Part shown: one piece after another, positions 10,801-24,011 of the stretch
Layout: every line of letters starts with the position of its first letter
How positions within the stretch are numbered: position 1 is the first letter of the stretch
Source of the DNA: Psococerastis gibbosa
Lineage: Eukaryota; Arthropoda; Insecta; Psocodea; Psocidae
Length of the DNA stretch: 64,000 nucleotides
NCBI GenBank assembly: GCA_963971405.1
Contig: CAXART010000009.1
Coordinates: forward strand, 372,001 to 436,000
Direction of reading: 5' to 3'
Program-made: the position numbers and the translations under genes
The notes under the pieces: model-generated
Told to the model about the DNA's origin: nothing
Databases searched by the model: none
What the model saw: the letters and a program-made list of their open reading frames with translations, nothing else

Positions 10801-13340
10801 ATTTTTTGTAGCTACATTTACACCGATGTACACGCAGGAGCAAGTGTTCAATGTTAAGTACAATACAATGAGCCTAAATAAGCAAAATTAAGACACCTAT
10901 ATCTTTTTAAGACCTTTAAAAAAAATAAAATAAGTAAATAGCTATTTTTCTTATTCCTGTTGAATGAATTTTTTTTAGCTACATTTACAACGACGAACAC
11001 GCAGGAACAATAGCTCATTGTTAAGTACAATACAATGAGCCTAAATAAGCAAAATTAAGACACCTTAATCTTTTTAAGACCTTTAAAAAAAATAAAATAA
11101 GTAAATAGCTATTTATCTTATTCTTGTCGAATGAATTTGTTTTAGCTACATTTACACCGATGAACACGCACGAGCAATTGCTCAATGTCAAGTACAATAC
11201 AATGAGCCTAAATAAGCAAAATTAAGACACCTATATCTTTTTAAGACCTTTAAAAAAAATAAAATAAGTAAATAGCTATTTATCTTATTCTTGTCGAATG
11301 AATTTGTTTTAGCTACATTTACACCGATGAACACGCAGGAACAATTGCTCAATGTTAAGTACAATACAATGAGCCAAAATAAGCAAAATTAAGACACCTA
11401 TATCTTTTTAAAACCTTTAAAAAAAATAAAATAAGTAATTAGCTATTTTTCTTATTCCTGTCGAATGAATTTTTTTTAGCTACATTTACACCGATGAACA
11501 CGCAGGAACAATTGCTCAATGTTAAGTACAATACAATGAGGCAAAATAAGCAAAATTAAGACACCTATATCTTTTTAAAACCTTTAAAAAAATAAAATAA
11601 GTAAATAGCTATTTTTCCTATTCTTGTCGAATGAATTTTTTTTAGCTACATTTACACCGATGAACACGCAGGAGCAACTGCTCAATGTTAAGTACAATAC
11701 AATGAGCCAAAATAAGCCAAATTAAGACACCCGCGTCATATCAAGACCTTTAAAAAAAATAAAATAAGTATATAGCTATTTTTCGTATTCTTGTCGAATG
11801 AATTTTTTGTAGCTACATTTACACCGATGTACACGCAGGAGCAAGTGGTCAATGTTAAGTACAATACAATGAGCCTAAATAAGCAAAATTAAGACACCTA
11901 TATCTTTTTAAGACCTTTAAAAAAAATAAAATAAGTAAATAGCTATTTTTCTTATTCCTGTTGAATGAATTTTTTTTAGCTACATTTACAACGACGAACA
12001 CGCAGGAACAATAGCTCATTGTTAAGTACAATACAGTGAGCCAAAATAGGCAAAATTAAGACACCTATATCTTTTTAAAACCTTTAAAAAAAATAAAATA
12101 AGTAAATAGCTATTTTTCTTATTCTTGTCTAATGAATTTTTTTTAGCTACATTTACACCGATGAACACGCAGGAACAATTGCTCAATGTTAAGTACAATA
12201 CAATGAGCCAAAATAAGCCAAACTAAGACACCCGTGTCATATCAAGACCTTTAAAAAAAATAAAATAAGTATATAGCTATTTTTCGTATTCTTGACGAAT
12301 GAATTTTTTGTAGCTACATTTACACCGATGTACACGCAGGAGCAAGTGTTCAATGTTAAGTACAATACAATGAGCCTAAATAAGCAAAATTAAGACACCT
12401 ATATCTTTTAAAGACCTTTAAAAAAAATAAAATAAGTAAATAGCTATTTTTCTTATTCTTGTCGAATGAATTTTTTTTAGCTACATTTACACCGATGAAC
12501 ACGCAGGAGCAATTGTTCAATGTTAAGTACAATACAATGAGCCAAAATAAGCAAAATTAAGACACTCATATCATATCAAGACCTTTAAAAAAAAAAATAA
12601 GTATATAGCTATTTTTCTTATTCTTGTCGAATGAATTTTTTGTAGCTACATTTACACCGATGAACACGCTGGAGCAATTGCCTAATGTTAGATACAGTAC
12701 AATGAGCCAAAATAAGCAAAATAAAGACACCTTTATCTTTTTAAAACCTTTAAAAAAATAAAATAAGTAAATAGCTATTTTTCTTATTCTTGTCGAATGA
12801 ATTTTTTTTAGCTACATTTACACCGATGAACACGCAGGAGCAGTTGCTCAATGTTAATTACAATACATTGAGCCAAAATAAGCCAAATTAAGACACCCGT
12901 GTCATATCAAGACCTTTAAAAAAAATAAAATAAGTATTTAGCTAATTTTCTTATTCTTGTCGAATGAATTTTTTTTAGCTACATTTACACCGATGAACAC
13001 GCAGGAACAATTGCTCAATGTTAAGTACAATACAATGAGCCAAAATAAGCCAAATTAAGACACCCGTGTCATATCAAGACCTTTAAAAAAAATAAAATAA
13101 GTATATAGCTATTTTTCGTATTCTTGTCGAATGAATTTTTTGTAGCTACATTTACACCGATGTACACGCAGGAGCAAGTGTTCAATGTTAAGTACAATAC
13201 AATGAGCCTAAATAAGCAAAATTAAGACACCTATATCTTTTAAAGACCTTTAAAAAAAATAATATAAGTAAATAGCTATTTTTCTTATTCTTGTCGAATG
13301 AATTTTTTTTAGCTACATTTACAACGATGAACACGCAGAA
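7839..13340 (+). repeat. Block T, copy A1 (33 monomers)
   Basis: Begins with the tgtcacg monomer and matches 13675 onward at an offset of 5836 bp; for example the rare caatcgttta monomer is at 8340 and 14176. It also matches 30849 onward at an offset of 23010. It contains a six-monomer internal duplication. Variants seen only here include gaattaattt near 7963 and caccttaatc near 11070. The last monomer (13174-13340) is a hybrid: its left half matches the gcaagtgttc type and its right half ends acaacgatgaacacgcagaa, as in the fourth monomer of cassette K. Confidence 0.85.
10173..12174 (+). repeat. Six-monomer tandem duplication in block T, copy A1 (1001-bp period)
   Basis: The gcacgagc monomer occurs at 10173 and 11174, and the aacaatagctcattg monomer at 11007 and 12008; both offsets are 1001 bp. 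The first unit ends in a hybrid monomer (11007-11173). Its left half matches the ctcattg type. Its right half carries gcctaaataagc, tttatcttattc and gaatttgtttt, as in a different type. Block U (for example 22509-23510) carries only one copy of this unit, so the duplication is specific to the T lineage. Confidence 0.85.
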
Positions 13341-13674
13341 GCAATTGCTCAATGTTAATTACAATACAATGAGCCAAAATAAGCCAAATTTAGACACCCG
13401 TGTCATATCAAGACCTTTAAAAAAAATAAAATAAGTATATAGCTAATTTTCTTATTCTTGTCGAATGAATTTTTTTTAGCTACATTTACACCGATGAACA
13501 CGCAGGAGCAATTGCTCAATGTTAAGTACAATACAGTGAGCCAAAATAAGCAAAATTTAGACACCCAAATCATATCAAGACCTTTAAAAAAAATAATATA
13601 AGTAAATAGCTATTTTTTTTATTCTTGTCGAATGAATTTTTTTTAGCAACATTTAAACCGATGAACACGCAGGA
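13341..13674 (+). repeat. Monomer K5 and marker monomer P between T copies
   Basis: The monomer at 13341 equals the last monomer of cassette K (gttaattac, aaatttagac). The monomer at 13508 is type P (acagtgagcc, aaatttagacacccaaatc, then gcaacatttaaacc). This order, K5 then P then the tgtcacg monomer, is the standard start of block T and is also seen at 30515-30849. It marks where the second tandem copy of the unit begins. Confidence 0.8.
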
Positions 13675-16600
13675 GCAATTGCTCAATGTCACGTACAATA
13701 CAATGAGCCTAAATAAGCAAAATTAAGACACCTATATCTTTTAAAGACCTTTAAAAAAAATAAAATAAGTAAATAGCTATTTTTCTTATTCTTGTCGAAT
13801 GAATTTTTTTTAGCTACATTTACACCGATGAACACGCAGGAACAATTGCTCAATGTTTAGTACAATACAATGAGCCAAAATAAGCAAAATTAAGACACCT
13901 ATATCTTTTTAAAACCTTTAAAAAAAATAAAATAAGTAATTAGCTATTTTTCTTATTCTTGTCGAATGAATTTTTTTTAGCTACATTTACACCGATGAAC
14001 ACGCACGAGCAATTGCTCAATGTCAAGTACAATACAATGAGCCTAAATAAGCAAAATTAAGACACCCTTATCATATCAAGACCTTTAAAAAAAATAAAAA
14101 AAGTAAATAGCTATTTTTTTTATTCTTGTCGAATGAATTTTTTTTAGCAGCATTTAAACCGATGTACACGCAGGAGCAATCGTTTAATATCAAGTACGAT
14201 ACAATGAGCCAAAATGAGCAAAACTAAGACACCTACATCTTTTAGAAACCTTTAAAAAAATAAAATAAGTAAATAGCTATTTTTCTTATTCTTGTCGAAT
14301 GAATTTTTTTTAGCTACATTTACAACGAAGAACACGCAGAAGCAATTGCTCAATGTTAAGTGCAATACAATGAGCCAAAATAAGGAAAATTTAGACACCC
14401 GTGTCATATCAAGACCTTTAAAAAAAATAAAATAAGTATATAGCTAATTTTCTTATTCTTGTCGAATGAATTTTTTTTAGCTACATTTACACCGATGAAC
14501 ACGCAGGAGCAATTGCTCAATGTTAAGTACAATACAATGAGCCAAAATAAGCCAAATTAAGACACTTATGTCATATCAAGACCTTTAAAAAAAAGAAAAT
14601 AAGTATTTAGCTAATTTTCTTATTCTTGTCGAATGAATTTTTATTAGCTACATTTACACCGTTGAACACGCAGGAGCAATTGTTTAATATCAAGTACGAT
14701 ACAATGAGCCAGAATAAGCAAAATTAAGACACCTATATCTTTTTAAAACCTTTAAAAAAATAAAATAAGTAAATAGCTATTTTTCTTATTCTTGTCGAAT
14801 GAATTTTTTTTAGCTACATTTACACCGATGAACACGCAGGAGCAGTTGCTCAATGTTAATTACAATACAATGAGCCAAAATAAGCCAAATTAAGACACCC
14901 GTGTCATATCAAGACCTTTAAAAAAAATAAAATAAGTATTTAGCTAATTTTCTTATTCTTGTCGAATGAATTTTTTTTAGCTACATTTACACCGATGAAC
15001 ACGCTGGAACAATTGCTCAATGTTAAGTACAATACAATGAGCCAAAATAAGCCAAATTAAGACACCCGTGTCATATCAAGACCTTTAAAAAAAATAAAAT
15101 AAGTATATAGCTATTTTTCGTATTCTTGTCGAATGAATTTTTTGTAGCTACATTTACACCGATGTACACGCAGGAGCAAGTGTTTAATGTTAAGTACAAT
15201 ACAATGAGCCTAAATAAGCAAAATTAAGACACCTATATCTTTTAAAGACCTTTAAAAAAAATAATATAAGTAAATAGCTATTTTTCTTATTCTTGTCGAA
15301 TGAATTTTTTTTAGCTACATTTACACCGATGAACACGCAGGAACAATTGCTCAATGTTACGTACAATACAATGAGCCAAATTAAGCAAAATTAAGACACC
15401 TATATCTTTTTAAAACCTTTAAAAAAAAATAAAATAAGTAAATAGCTATTTTTCTTATTCTTGTCGAATGAATTTTTTTTAGCTACATTTGCACCGATGA
15501 ACACGCAGGAGCAATTGCTCAATGTCAAGTACAATACAATGAGCCAAAATAAGCAAAATTAAGACACTCATATCATATCAAGACCTTTAAAAAAAAAAAT
15601 AAGTATATAGCTATTTTTCTTATTCTTGTCGAATGAATTTTTTGTAGCTACATTTACACCGATGAACACGCTGGAGCAATTGCCTAATGTTAGATACAGT
15701 ACAATGAGCCAAAATAAGCAAAATAAAGACACCTATATCTTTTTAAAACCTTTAAAAAAATAAAATAAGTAAATAGCTATTTTTCTTATTCTTGTCGAAT
15801 GAATTTTTTTTAGCTACATTTACACCGATGAACACGCAGGAACAATTGCTCAATGTTAAGTACAATACAATGAGCCAAAATAAGCAAAATTAAGACACCT
15901 ATATCTTTTTAATACCTTTAAAAAAAATAAAATAAGTAATTAGCTATTTTTCTTATTCTTGTCGAATGAATTTTTTTTAGCTACATTTACACCGATGAAC
16001 ACGCACGAGCAATTGCTCAGTGTCAAGTACAATACAATGAGCCTAAATAAGCAAAATTAAGACACCTATATCTTTTTAAGACCTTTAAAAAAAATAAAAT
16101 AAGTAAATAGCTATTTATCTTATTCTTGTCGAATGAATTTGTTTTAGCTACATTTACACCGATGAACACGCAGGAACAATTGCTCAATGTTAAGTACAAT
16201 ACAATGAGCCAAAATAAACAAAATTAAGACACCTATATCTTTTTAAAACCTTTAAAAAAAATAAAATAAGTAATTAGCTATTTTTCTTATTCCTGTCGAA
16301 TGAATTTTTTTTAGCTACATTTACACCGATGAACACGCAGGAACAATTGCTCAATGTTAAGTACAATACAATGAGGCAAAATAAGCAAAATTAAGACACC
16401 TATATCTTTTTAAAACCTTTAAAAAAATAAAATAAGTAAATAGCTATTTTTCCTATTCTTGTCGAATGAATTTTTTTTAGCTACATTTACACCGATGAAC
16501 ACGGAGGAGCAACTGCTCAATGTTAAGTACAATACAATGAGCCAAAATAAGCCAAATTAAGACACCCGCGTCATATCAAGACCTTTAAAAAAAATAAAAT

Positions 16601-19345
16601 AAGTATATAGCTATTTTTCGTATTCTTGTCGAATGAATTTTTTGTAGCTACATTTACACCGATGTACACGCAGGAGCAAGTGGTCAATGTTAAGTACAAT
16701 ACAATGAGCCTAAATAAGCAAAATTAAGACACCTATATCTTTTTAAGACCTTTAAAAAAAATAAAATAAGTAAATAGCTATTTTTCTTATTCCTGTTGAA
16801 TGAATTTTTTTTAGCTACATTTACAACGACGAACACGCAGGAACAATAGCTCATTGTTAAGTACAATACAATGAGCCTAAATAAGCAAAATTAAGACACC
16901 TTTATCTTTTTAAGACCTTTAAAAAAAATAAAATAAGTAAATAGCTATTTATCTTATTCTTGTCGAATGAATTTGTTTTAGCTACATTTACACCGATGAA
17001 CACGCACGAGCAATTGCTCAATGTCAAGTACAATACAATGAGCCTAAATAAGCAAAATTAAGACACCTATATCTTTTTAAGACCTTTAAAAAAAATAAAA
17101 TAAGTAAATAGCTATTTATCTTATTCTTGTCGAATGAATTTGTTTTAGCTACATTTACACCGATGAACACGCAGGAACAATTGCTCAATGTTAAGTACAA
17201 TACAATGAGCCAAAATAAGCAAAATTAAGACACCTATATCTTTTTAAAACCTTTAAAAAAAATAAAATAAGTAATTAGCTATTTTTCTTATTCCTGTCGA
17301 ATGAATTTTTTTTAGCTACATTTACACCGATGAACACGCAGGAACAATTGCTCAATGTTAAGTACAATACAATGAGGCAAAATAAGCAAAATTAAGACAC
17401 CTATATCTTTTTAAAACCTTTAAAAAAATAAAATAAGTAAATAGCTATTTTTCCTATTCTTGTCGAATGAATTTTTTTTAGCTACATTTACACCGATGAA
17501 CACGCAGGAGCAACTGCTCAATGTTAAGTACAATACAATGAGCCAAAATAAGCCAAATTAAGACACCCGCGTCATATCAAGACCTTTAAAAAAAATAAAA
17601 TAAGTATATAGCTATTTTTCGTATTCTTGTCGAATGAATTTTTTGTAGCTACATTTACACCGATGTACACGCAGGAGCAAGTGGTCAATGTTAAGTACAA
17701 TACAATGAGCCTAAATAAGCAAAATTAAGACACCTATATCTTTTTAAGACCTTTAAAAAAAATAAAATAAGTAAATAGCTATTTTTCTTATTCCTGTTGA
17801 ATGAATTTTTTTTAGCTACATTTACAACGACGAACACGCAGGAACAATAGCTCATTGTTAAGTACAATACAGTGAGCCAAAATAGGCAAAATTAAGACAC
17901 CTATATCTTTTTAAAACCTTTAAAAAAAATAAAATAAGTAAATAGCTATTTTTCTTATTCTTGTCTAATGAATTTTTTTTAGCTACATTTACACCGATGA
18001 ACACGCAGGAACAATTGCTCAATGTTAAGTACAATACATTGAGCCAAAATAAGCCAAACTAAGACACCCGTGTCATATCAAGACCTTTAAAAAAAATAAA
18101 ATAAGTATATAGCTATTTTTCGTATTCTTGACGAATGAATTTTTTGTAGCTACATTTACACCGATGTACACGCAGGAGCAAGTGTTCAATGTTAAGTACA
18201 ATACAATGAGCCTAAATAAGCAAAATTAAGACACCTATATCTTTTAAAGACCTTTAAAAAAAATAAAATAAGTAAATAGCTATTTTTCTTATTCTTGTCG
18301 AATGAATTTTTTTTAGCTACATTTACACCGATGAACACGCAGGAGCAATTGTTCAATGTTAAGTACAATACAATGAGCCAAAATAAGCAAAATTAAGACA
18401 CTCATATCATATCAAGACCTTTAAAAAAAAAAATAAGTATATAGCTATTTTTCTTATTCTTGTCGAATGAATTTTTTGTAGCTACATTTACACCGATGAA
18501 CACGCTGGAGCAATTGCCTAATGTTAGATACAGTACAATGAGCCAAAATAAGCAAAATAAAGACACCTTTATCTTTTTAAAACCTTTAAAAAAATAAAAT
18601 AAGTAAATAGCTATTTTTCTTATTCTTGTCGAATGAATTTTTTTTAGCTACATTTACACCGATGAACACGCAGGAGCAGTTGCTCAATGTTAATTACAAT
18701 ACATTGAGCCAAAATAAGCCAAATTAAGACACCCGTGTCATATCAAGACCTTTAAAAAAAATAAAATAAGTATTTAGCTAATTTTCTTATTCTTGTCGAA
18801 TGAATTTTTTTTAGCTACATTTACACCGATGAACACGCAGGAACAATTGCTCAATGTTAAGTACAATACAATGAGCCAAAATAAGCCAAATTAAGACACC
18901 CGTGTCATATCAAGACCTTTAAAAAAAATAAAATAAGTATATAGCTATTTTTCGTATTCTTGTCGAATGAATTTTTTGTAGCTACATTTACACCGATGTA
19001 CACGCAGGAGCAAGTGTTCAATGTTAAGTACAATACAATGAGCCTAAATAAGCAAAATTAAGACACCTATATCTTTTAAAGACCTTTAAAAAAAATAATA
19101 TAAGTAAATAGCTATTTTTCTTATTCTTGTCGAATGAATTTTTTTTAGCTACATTTACACCGATGAACACGCAGGAACAATTGCTCAATGTTAAGTACAA
19201 TACAATGAGCCAAATTAAGCAAAATTAAGACACCTATATCTTTTTAAAACCTTTAAAAAAAAAATAAAATAAGTAAATAGCTATTTTTCTTATTCTTGTC
19301 GAATGAATTTTTTTTAGCTACATTTACACCGATGAACACGCAGGA
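13675..19345 (+). repeat. Block T, copy A2 (34 monomers, 5671 bp)
   Basis: Matches copy A1 at an offset of 5836 bp over about 5.4 kb. Its length (5671 bp) equals that of the single copy in the second macro-block (30849-36519). It shares cttgacgaatg (near 18127) with A1 (near 12292), where 35300 has cttgtcgaatg. This supports A1 and A2 being sister copies. Private variants include atttgcaccg near 15488 and aaataaacaaa near 16214. It contains its own copy of the six-monomer duplication. Confidence 0.87.
16009..18010 (+). repeat. Six-monomer tandem duplication in block T, copy A2
   Basis: Same arrangement as at 10173-12174, shifted by 5836 bp. Both internal units have gcaagtggtcaatg here, whereas the first unit of copy A1 has gcaagtgttcaatg near 10844. 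The hybrid monomer joining the two units is preserved, so the six-monomer duplication is older than the T-block duplication. Confidence 0.83.
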
Positions 19346-20343
19346 GCAATTGCTCAATGTTAAGTACAATACAATGAGCCAAAATAAGCAAAATTAAGAC
19401 ACTCATATCATATCAAGACCTTTAAAAAAAAAAATAAGTATATAGCTATTTTTCTTATTCTTGTCGAATGAATTTTTTGTAGCTACATTTACACCGATGA
19501 ACACGCTGGAGCAATTGCCTAATGTTAGATACAGTACAATGAGCCAAAATAAGCAAAATAAAGACACCTATATCTTTTTAAATCCTTTAAAAAAATAAAA
19601 TAAGTAAATAGCTATTTTTCTTATTCTTGTCGAATGAATTTTTTTTAGCTACATTTACACCGATGAACACGCAGGAGCAATTGCTCAATGTTAATTACAA
19701 TACAATGAGCCAAAATAAGCCAAATTAAGACACCCGTGTCATATCAAGACCTTTAAAAAAAATAAAATAAGTATTTAGCTAATTTTCTTATTCTTGTCGA
19801 ATGAATTTTTTTTAGCAGCATTTAAACCGATGTACACGCAGGAGCAATTGTTTAATATCAAGTGCGATGCAATGAGCCAAAATAAGCAAAATTAAGACAC
19901 CTACATCTTTTAGAAACCTTTAAAAAAATAAAATAAGTAAATAGCTATTTTTCTTATTCTTGTCGAATGAATTTTTTTTAGCTACATTTACAACGATGAA
20001 CACGCAGAAGCAATTGCTCAATGTTAATTACAATACAATGAGCCAAAATAAGCCAAATTTAGACACCCGTGTCATATCAAGACCTTTAAAAAAAATAAAA
20101 TAAGTATATAGCTAATTTTCTTATTCTTGTCGAATGAATTTTTTTTAGCTACATTTACACCGATGAACACGCAGGAGCAATTGCCCAATGTTAAGTACAA
20201 TACAGTGAGCCAAAATAAGCAAAATTTAGACACCCAAATCATATCAAGACCTTTAAAAAAAATAATATAAGTAAATAGCTATTTTTTTTATTCTTGTCGA
20301 ATGAATTTTTTTTAGCAACATTTAAACCGATGAACACGCAGGA
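19346..20343 (+). repeat. Cassette K plus P monomer
   Basis: Five K monomers (19346-20176, 831 bp) are followed by P (20177-20343). P carries acagtgagcc, cccaaatc and the rarer gcaattgcccaatg start, shared with the copy at 37350. The next monomer is tgtcacg, but with ctttttaagacc instead of the cttttaaagacc of block T, so this K+P introduces a different block (U). Confidence 0.85.
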
Positions 20344-23300
20344 GCAATTGCTCAATGTCACGTACAATACAATGAGCCTAAATAAGCAAAATTAAGACAC
20401 CTATATCTTTTTAAGACCTTTAAAAAAAATAAAATAAGTAAATAGCTATTTTTCTTATTCTTGTCGAATGAATTTGTTTTAGCTACATTTACACCGATGA
20501 ACACGCACGAGCAATTGCTCAATGTCAAGTACAATACAATGAGCCTAAATAAGCAAAATTAAGACACCTATATCTTTTTAAGACCTTTAAAAAAAATAAA
20601 ATAAGTAAATAGCTATTTTTCTTATTCTTGTCGAATGAATTTTTTTTAGCTACATTTACACCGATGAACACGCAGGAGCAATTGTTCAATGTTAAGTACA
20701 ATACAATGAGCCAAAATAAGCAAAATTAAGACACCCTTATCATATCAAGACCTTTAAAAAAAATAAAAAAAGTAAATAGCTATTTTTTTTATTCTTGTCG
20801 AATGAATTTTTTTTAGCTACATTTAAACCGATGTACACGCAGGAGCAATTGTTTAATATCAAGTACGATACAATGAGCCAAAATAAGCAAAACTAAGACA
20901 CCTACATCTTTTAGAAACCTTTAAAAAAATAAAATAAGTAAATAGCTATTTTTCTTATTCTTGTCGAATGAATTTTTTTTAGCTACATTTACAACGATGA
21001 ACACGCAGAAGCAATTGCTCAATGTTAAGTGCAATACAGTGAGCCAAAATAAGCAAAATTTAGACACCCGTGTCATATCAAGACCTTTAAAAAAAATAAA
21101 ATAAGTATATAGCTAATTTTCTTATTCTTGTCGAATGAATTTTTTTTAGCTACATTTACACCGATGAACACGCAGGAGCAATTGCTCAATGTTAAGTACA
21201 ATACAATGAGCCAAAATAAGCCAAATTAAGACACTTATGTCATATCAAGACCTTTAAAAAAAATAAAATAAGTATTTAGCTAATTTTCTTATTCTTGTCG
21301 AATGAATTTTTATTAGCTACATTTACACCGATGAACACGCAGGAGCAATTGTTTAATATCAAGTACGATACAATGAGCCAAAATAAGCAAAATTAAGACA
21401 CCTATATCTTTTTAAAACCTTTAAAAAAATAAAATAAGTAAATAGCTATTTTTCTTATTCTTGTCGAATGAATTTTTTTTAGCTACATTTACACCGATGA
21501 ACACGCAGGAGCAGTTGCTCAATGTTAATTACAATACAATGAGCCAAAATAAGCCAAATTAAGACACCCGTGTCATATCAAGACCTTTAAAAAAAATAAA
21601 ATAAGTATTTAGCTAATTTTCTTATTCTTGTCGAATGAATTTTTTTTAGCTACATTTACACCGATGAACACGCAGGAACAATTGCTCAATGTTAAGTACA
21701 ATACAATGAGCCAAAATAAGCCAAATTAAGACACCCGTGTCATATCAAGACCTTTAAAAAAAATAAAATAAGTATATAGCTATTTTTCGTATTCTTGTCG
21801 AATGAATTTTTTGTAGCTACATTTACACCGATGTACACGCAGGAGCAAGTGTTTAATGTTAAGTACAGTACAATGAGCCTAAATAAGCAAAATTAAGACA
21901 CCTATATCTTTTAAAGACCTTTAAAAAAAATAATATAAGTAAATAGCTATTTTTCTTATTCTTGTCGAATGAATTTTTTTTAGCTACATTTACACCGATG
22001 AACACGCAGGAACAATTGCTCAATGTTACGTACAATACAATGAGCCAAAATAAGGAAAACTAAGACACTCATATCATATCAAGACCTTTAAAAAAAAAAA
22101 TAAGTATATAGCTATTTTTCTTATTCTTGTCGAATGAATTTTTTGTAGCTACATTTACACCGATGAACACGCTGGAGCAATTGCCTAATGTTAGATACAG
22201 TACAGTGAGCCAAAATAAGCAAAATAAGGACACCTATATCTTTTTAAAACCTTTAAAAAAATAAAATAAGTAAATAGCTATTTTTCTTATTCTTGTCGAA
22301 TGAATTTTTTTTAGCTACATTTACACCGATGAACACGCAGGAACAATTGCTCAATGTTAAGTACAATACAATGAGCCAAACTAAGCAAAATTAAGACACC
22401 TATATCTTTTTAATACCTTTAAAAAAAATAAAATAAGTAATTAGCTATTTTTCTTATTCTTGTCGAATGAATTTTTTTTAGCTACATTTACACCGATGAA
22501 CACGCACGAGCAATTGCTCAATGTCAAGTACAATACAATGAGCCTAAATAAGCAAAATTAAGACACCTATATCTTTTTAAGACCTTTAAAAAAAATAAAA
22601 TAAGTAAATAGCTATTTATCTTATTCTTGTCGAATGAATTTGTTTTAGCTACATTTACACCGATGAACACGCAGGAACAATTGCTCAATGTTAAGTACAA
22701 TACAATGAGCCAAAATAAGCAAAATTAAGACACCTATATCTTTTTAAAACCTTTAAAAAAAATAAAATAAGTAATTAGCTATTTTTCTTATTCCTGTCGA
22801 ATGAATTTTTTTTAGCTACATTTACACCGATGAACACGCAGGAACAATTGCTCAATGTTAAGTACAATACAATGAGGCAAAATAAGCAAAATTAAGACAC
22901 CTATATCTTTTTAAAACCTTTAAAAAAATAAAATAAGTAAATAGCTATTTTTCCTATTCTTGTCGAATGAATTTTTTTTAGCTACATTTACACCGATGAA
23001 CACGCAGGAGCAACTGCTCAATGTTAAGTACAATACAATGAGCCAAAATAAGCCAAATTAAGACACCCGCGTCATATCAAGACCTTTAAAAAAAATAAAA
23101 TAAGTATATAGCTATTTTTCGTATTCTTGTCGAATGAATTTTTTGTAGCTACATTTACACCGATGTACACGCAGGAGCAAGTGGTCAATGTTAAGTACAA
23201 TACAATGAGCCTAAATAAGCAAAATTAAGACACCTATATCTTTTTAAGACCTTTAAAAAAAATAAAATAAGTAAATAGCTATTTTTCTTATTCCTGTTGA

Positions 23301-23677
23301 ATGAATTTTTTTTAGCTACATTTACAACGACGAACACGCAGGAACAATAGCTCATTGTTAAGTACAATACAGTGAGCCAAAATAGGCAAAATTAAGACAC
23401 CTATATCTTTTTAAAACCTTTAAAAAAAATAAAATAAGTAAATAGCTATTTTTCTTATTCTTGTCTAATGAATTTTTTTTAGCTACATTTACACCGATGA
23501 ACACGCAGGAACAATTGCTCAATGTTAAGTACAACACAATGAGCCAAAATAAGCCAAACTAAGACACCCGTGTCATATCAAGACCTTTAAAAAAAATAAA
23601 ATAAGTATATAGCTATTTTTCGTATTCTTGTCGAATGAATTTTTTTTAGCTACATTTACACCGATGTACACGCAGGA
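20344..23677 (+). repeat. Block U, copy A (about 20 monomers)
   Basis: Matches 37517 onward at an offset of 17173 bp; for example the ctcattg monomer is at 23344 and 40517. It shares monomer types with block T but is shorter: several T monomers are absent and the six-monomer unit is single. Near 22021 a monomer with ttacg start runs into aaataaggaaaac and actcatatc, a hybrid that shortens the order compared with T. Private variants include ggacaccta near 22228. Confidence 0.82.
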
Positions 23678-24011
23678 GCAAGTGTTCAATGTTAAGTACA
23701 ATACAATGAGCCTAAATAAGCAAAATTAAGACACCTATATCTTTTAAAGACCTTTAAAAAAAATAAAATAAGTAAATAGCTATTTTTCTTATTCTTGTCG
23801 AATGAATTTTTTTTAGCTACATTTACAACGATGAACACGCAGAAGCAATTGCTCAATGTTAAGTACAATACAATGAGCCAAAATAAGCAAAATTTAGACA
23901 CCCGTGTCATATCAAGACCTTTAAAAAAAATAAAATAAGTATATAGCTAATTTTCTTATTCTTGTCGAATGAATTTTTTTTAGCTACATTTACACCGATG
24001 AACACGCAGGA
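23678..24011 (+). repeat. Junction monomers between macro-blocks A and B
   Basis: The monomer at 23678 starts as the gcaagtgttc type, as at 40851. Its right end is acaacgatgaacacgcagaa, whereas the 40851 monomer runs into the usual acaccgatgaacacgcaaga. The next monomer (23845) has aaatttagacacccgtgtc and leads straight into the 19-mer unit at 24012. These two monomers mark the point where the 23-kb macro-repeat restarts. Confidence 0.72.
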
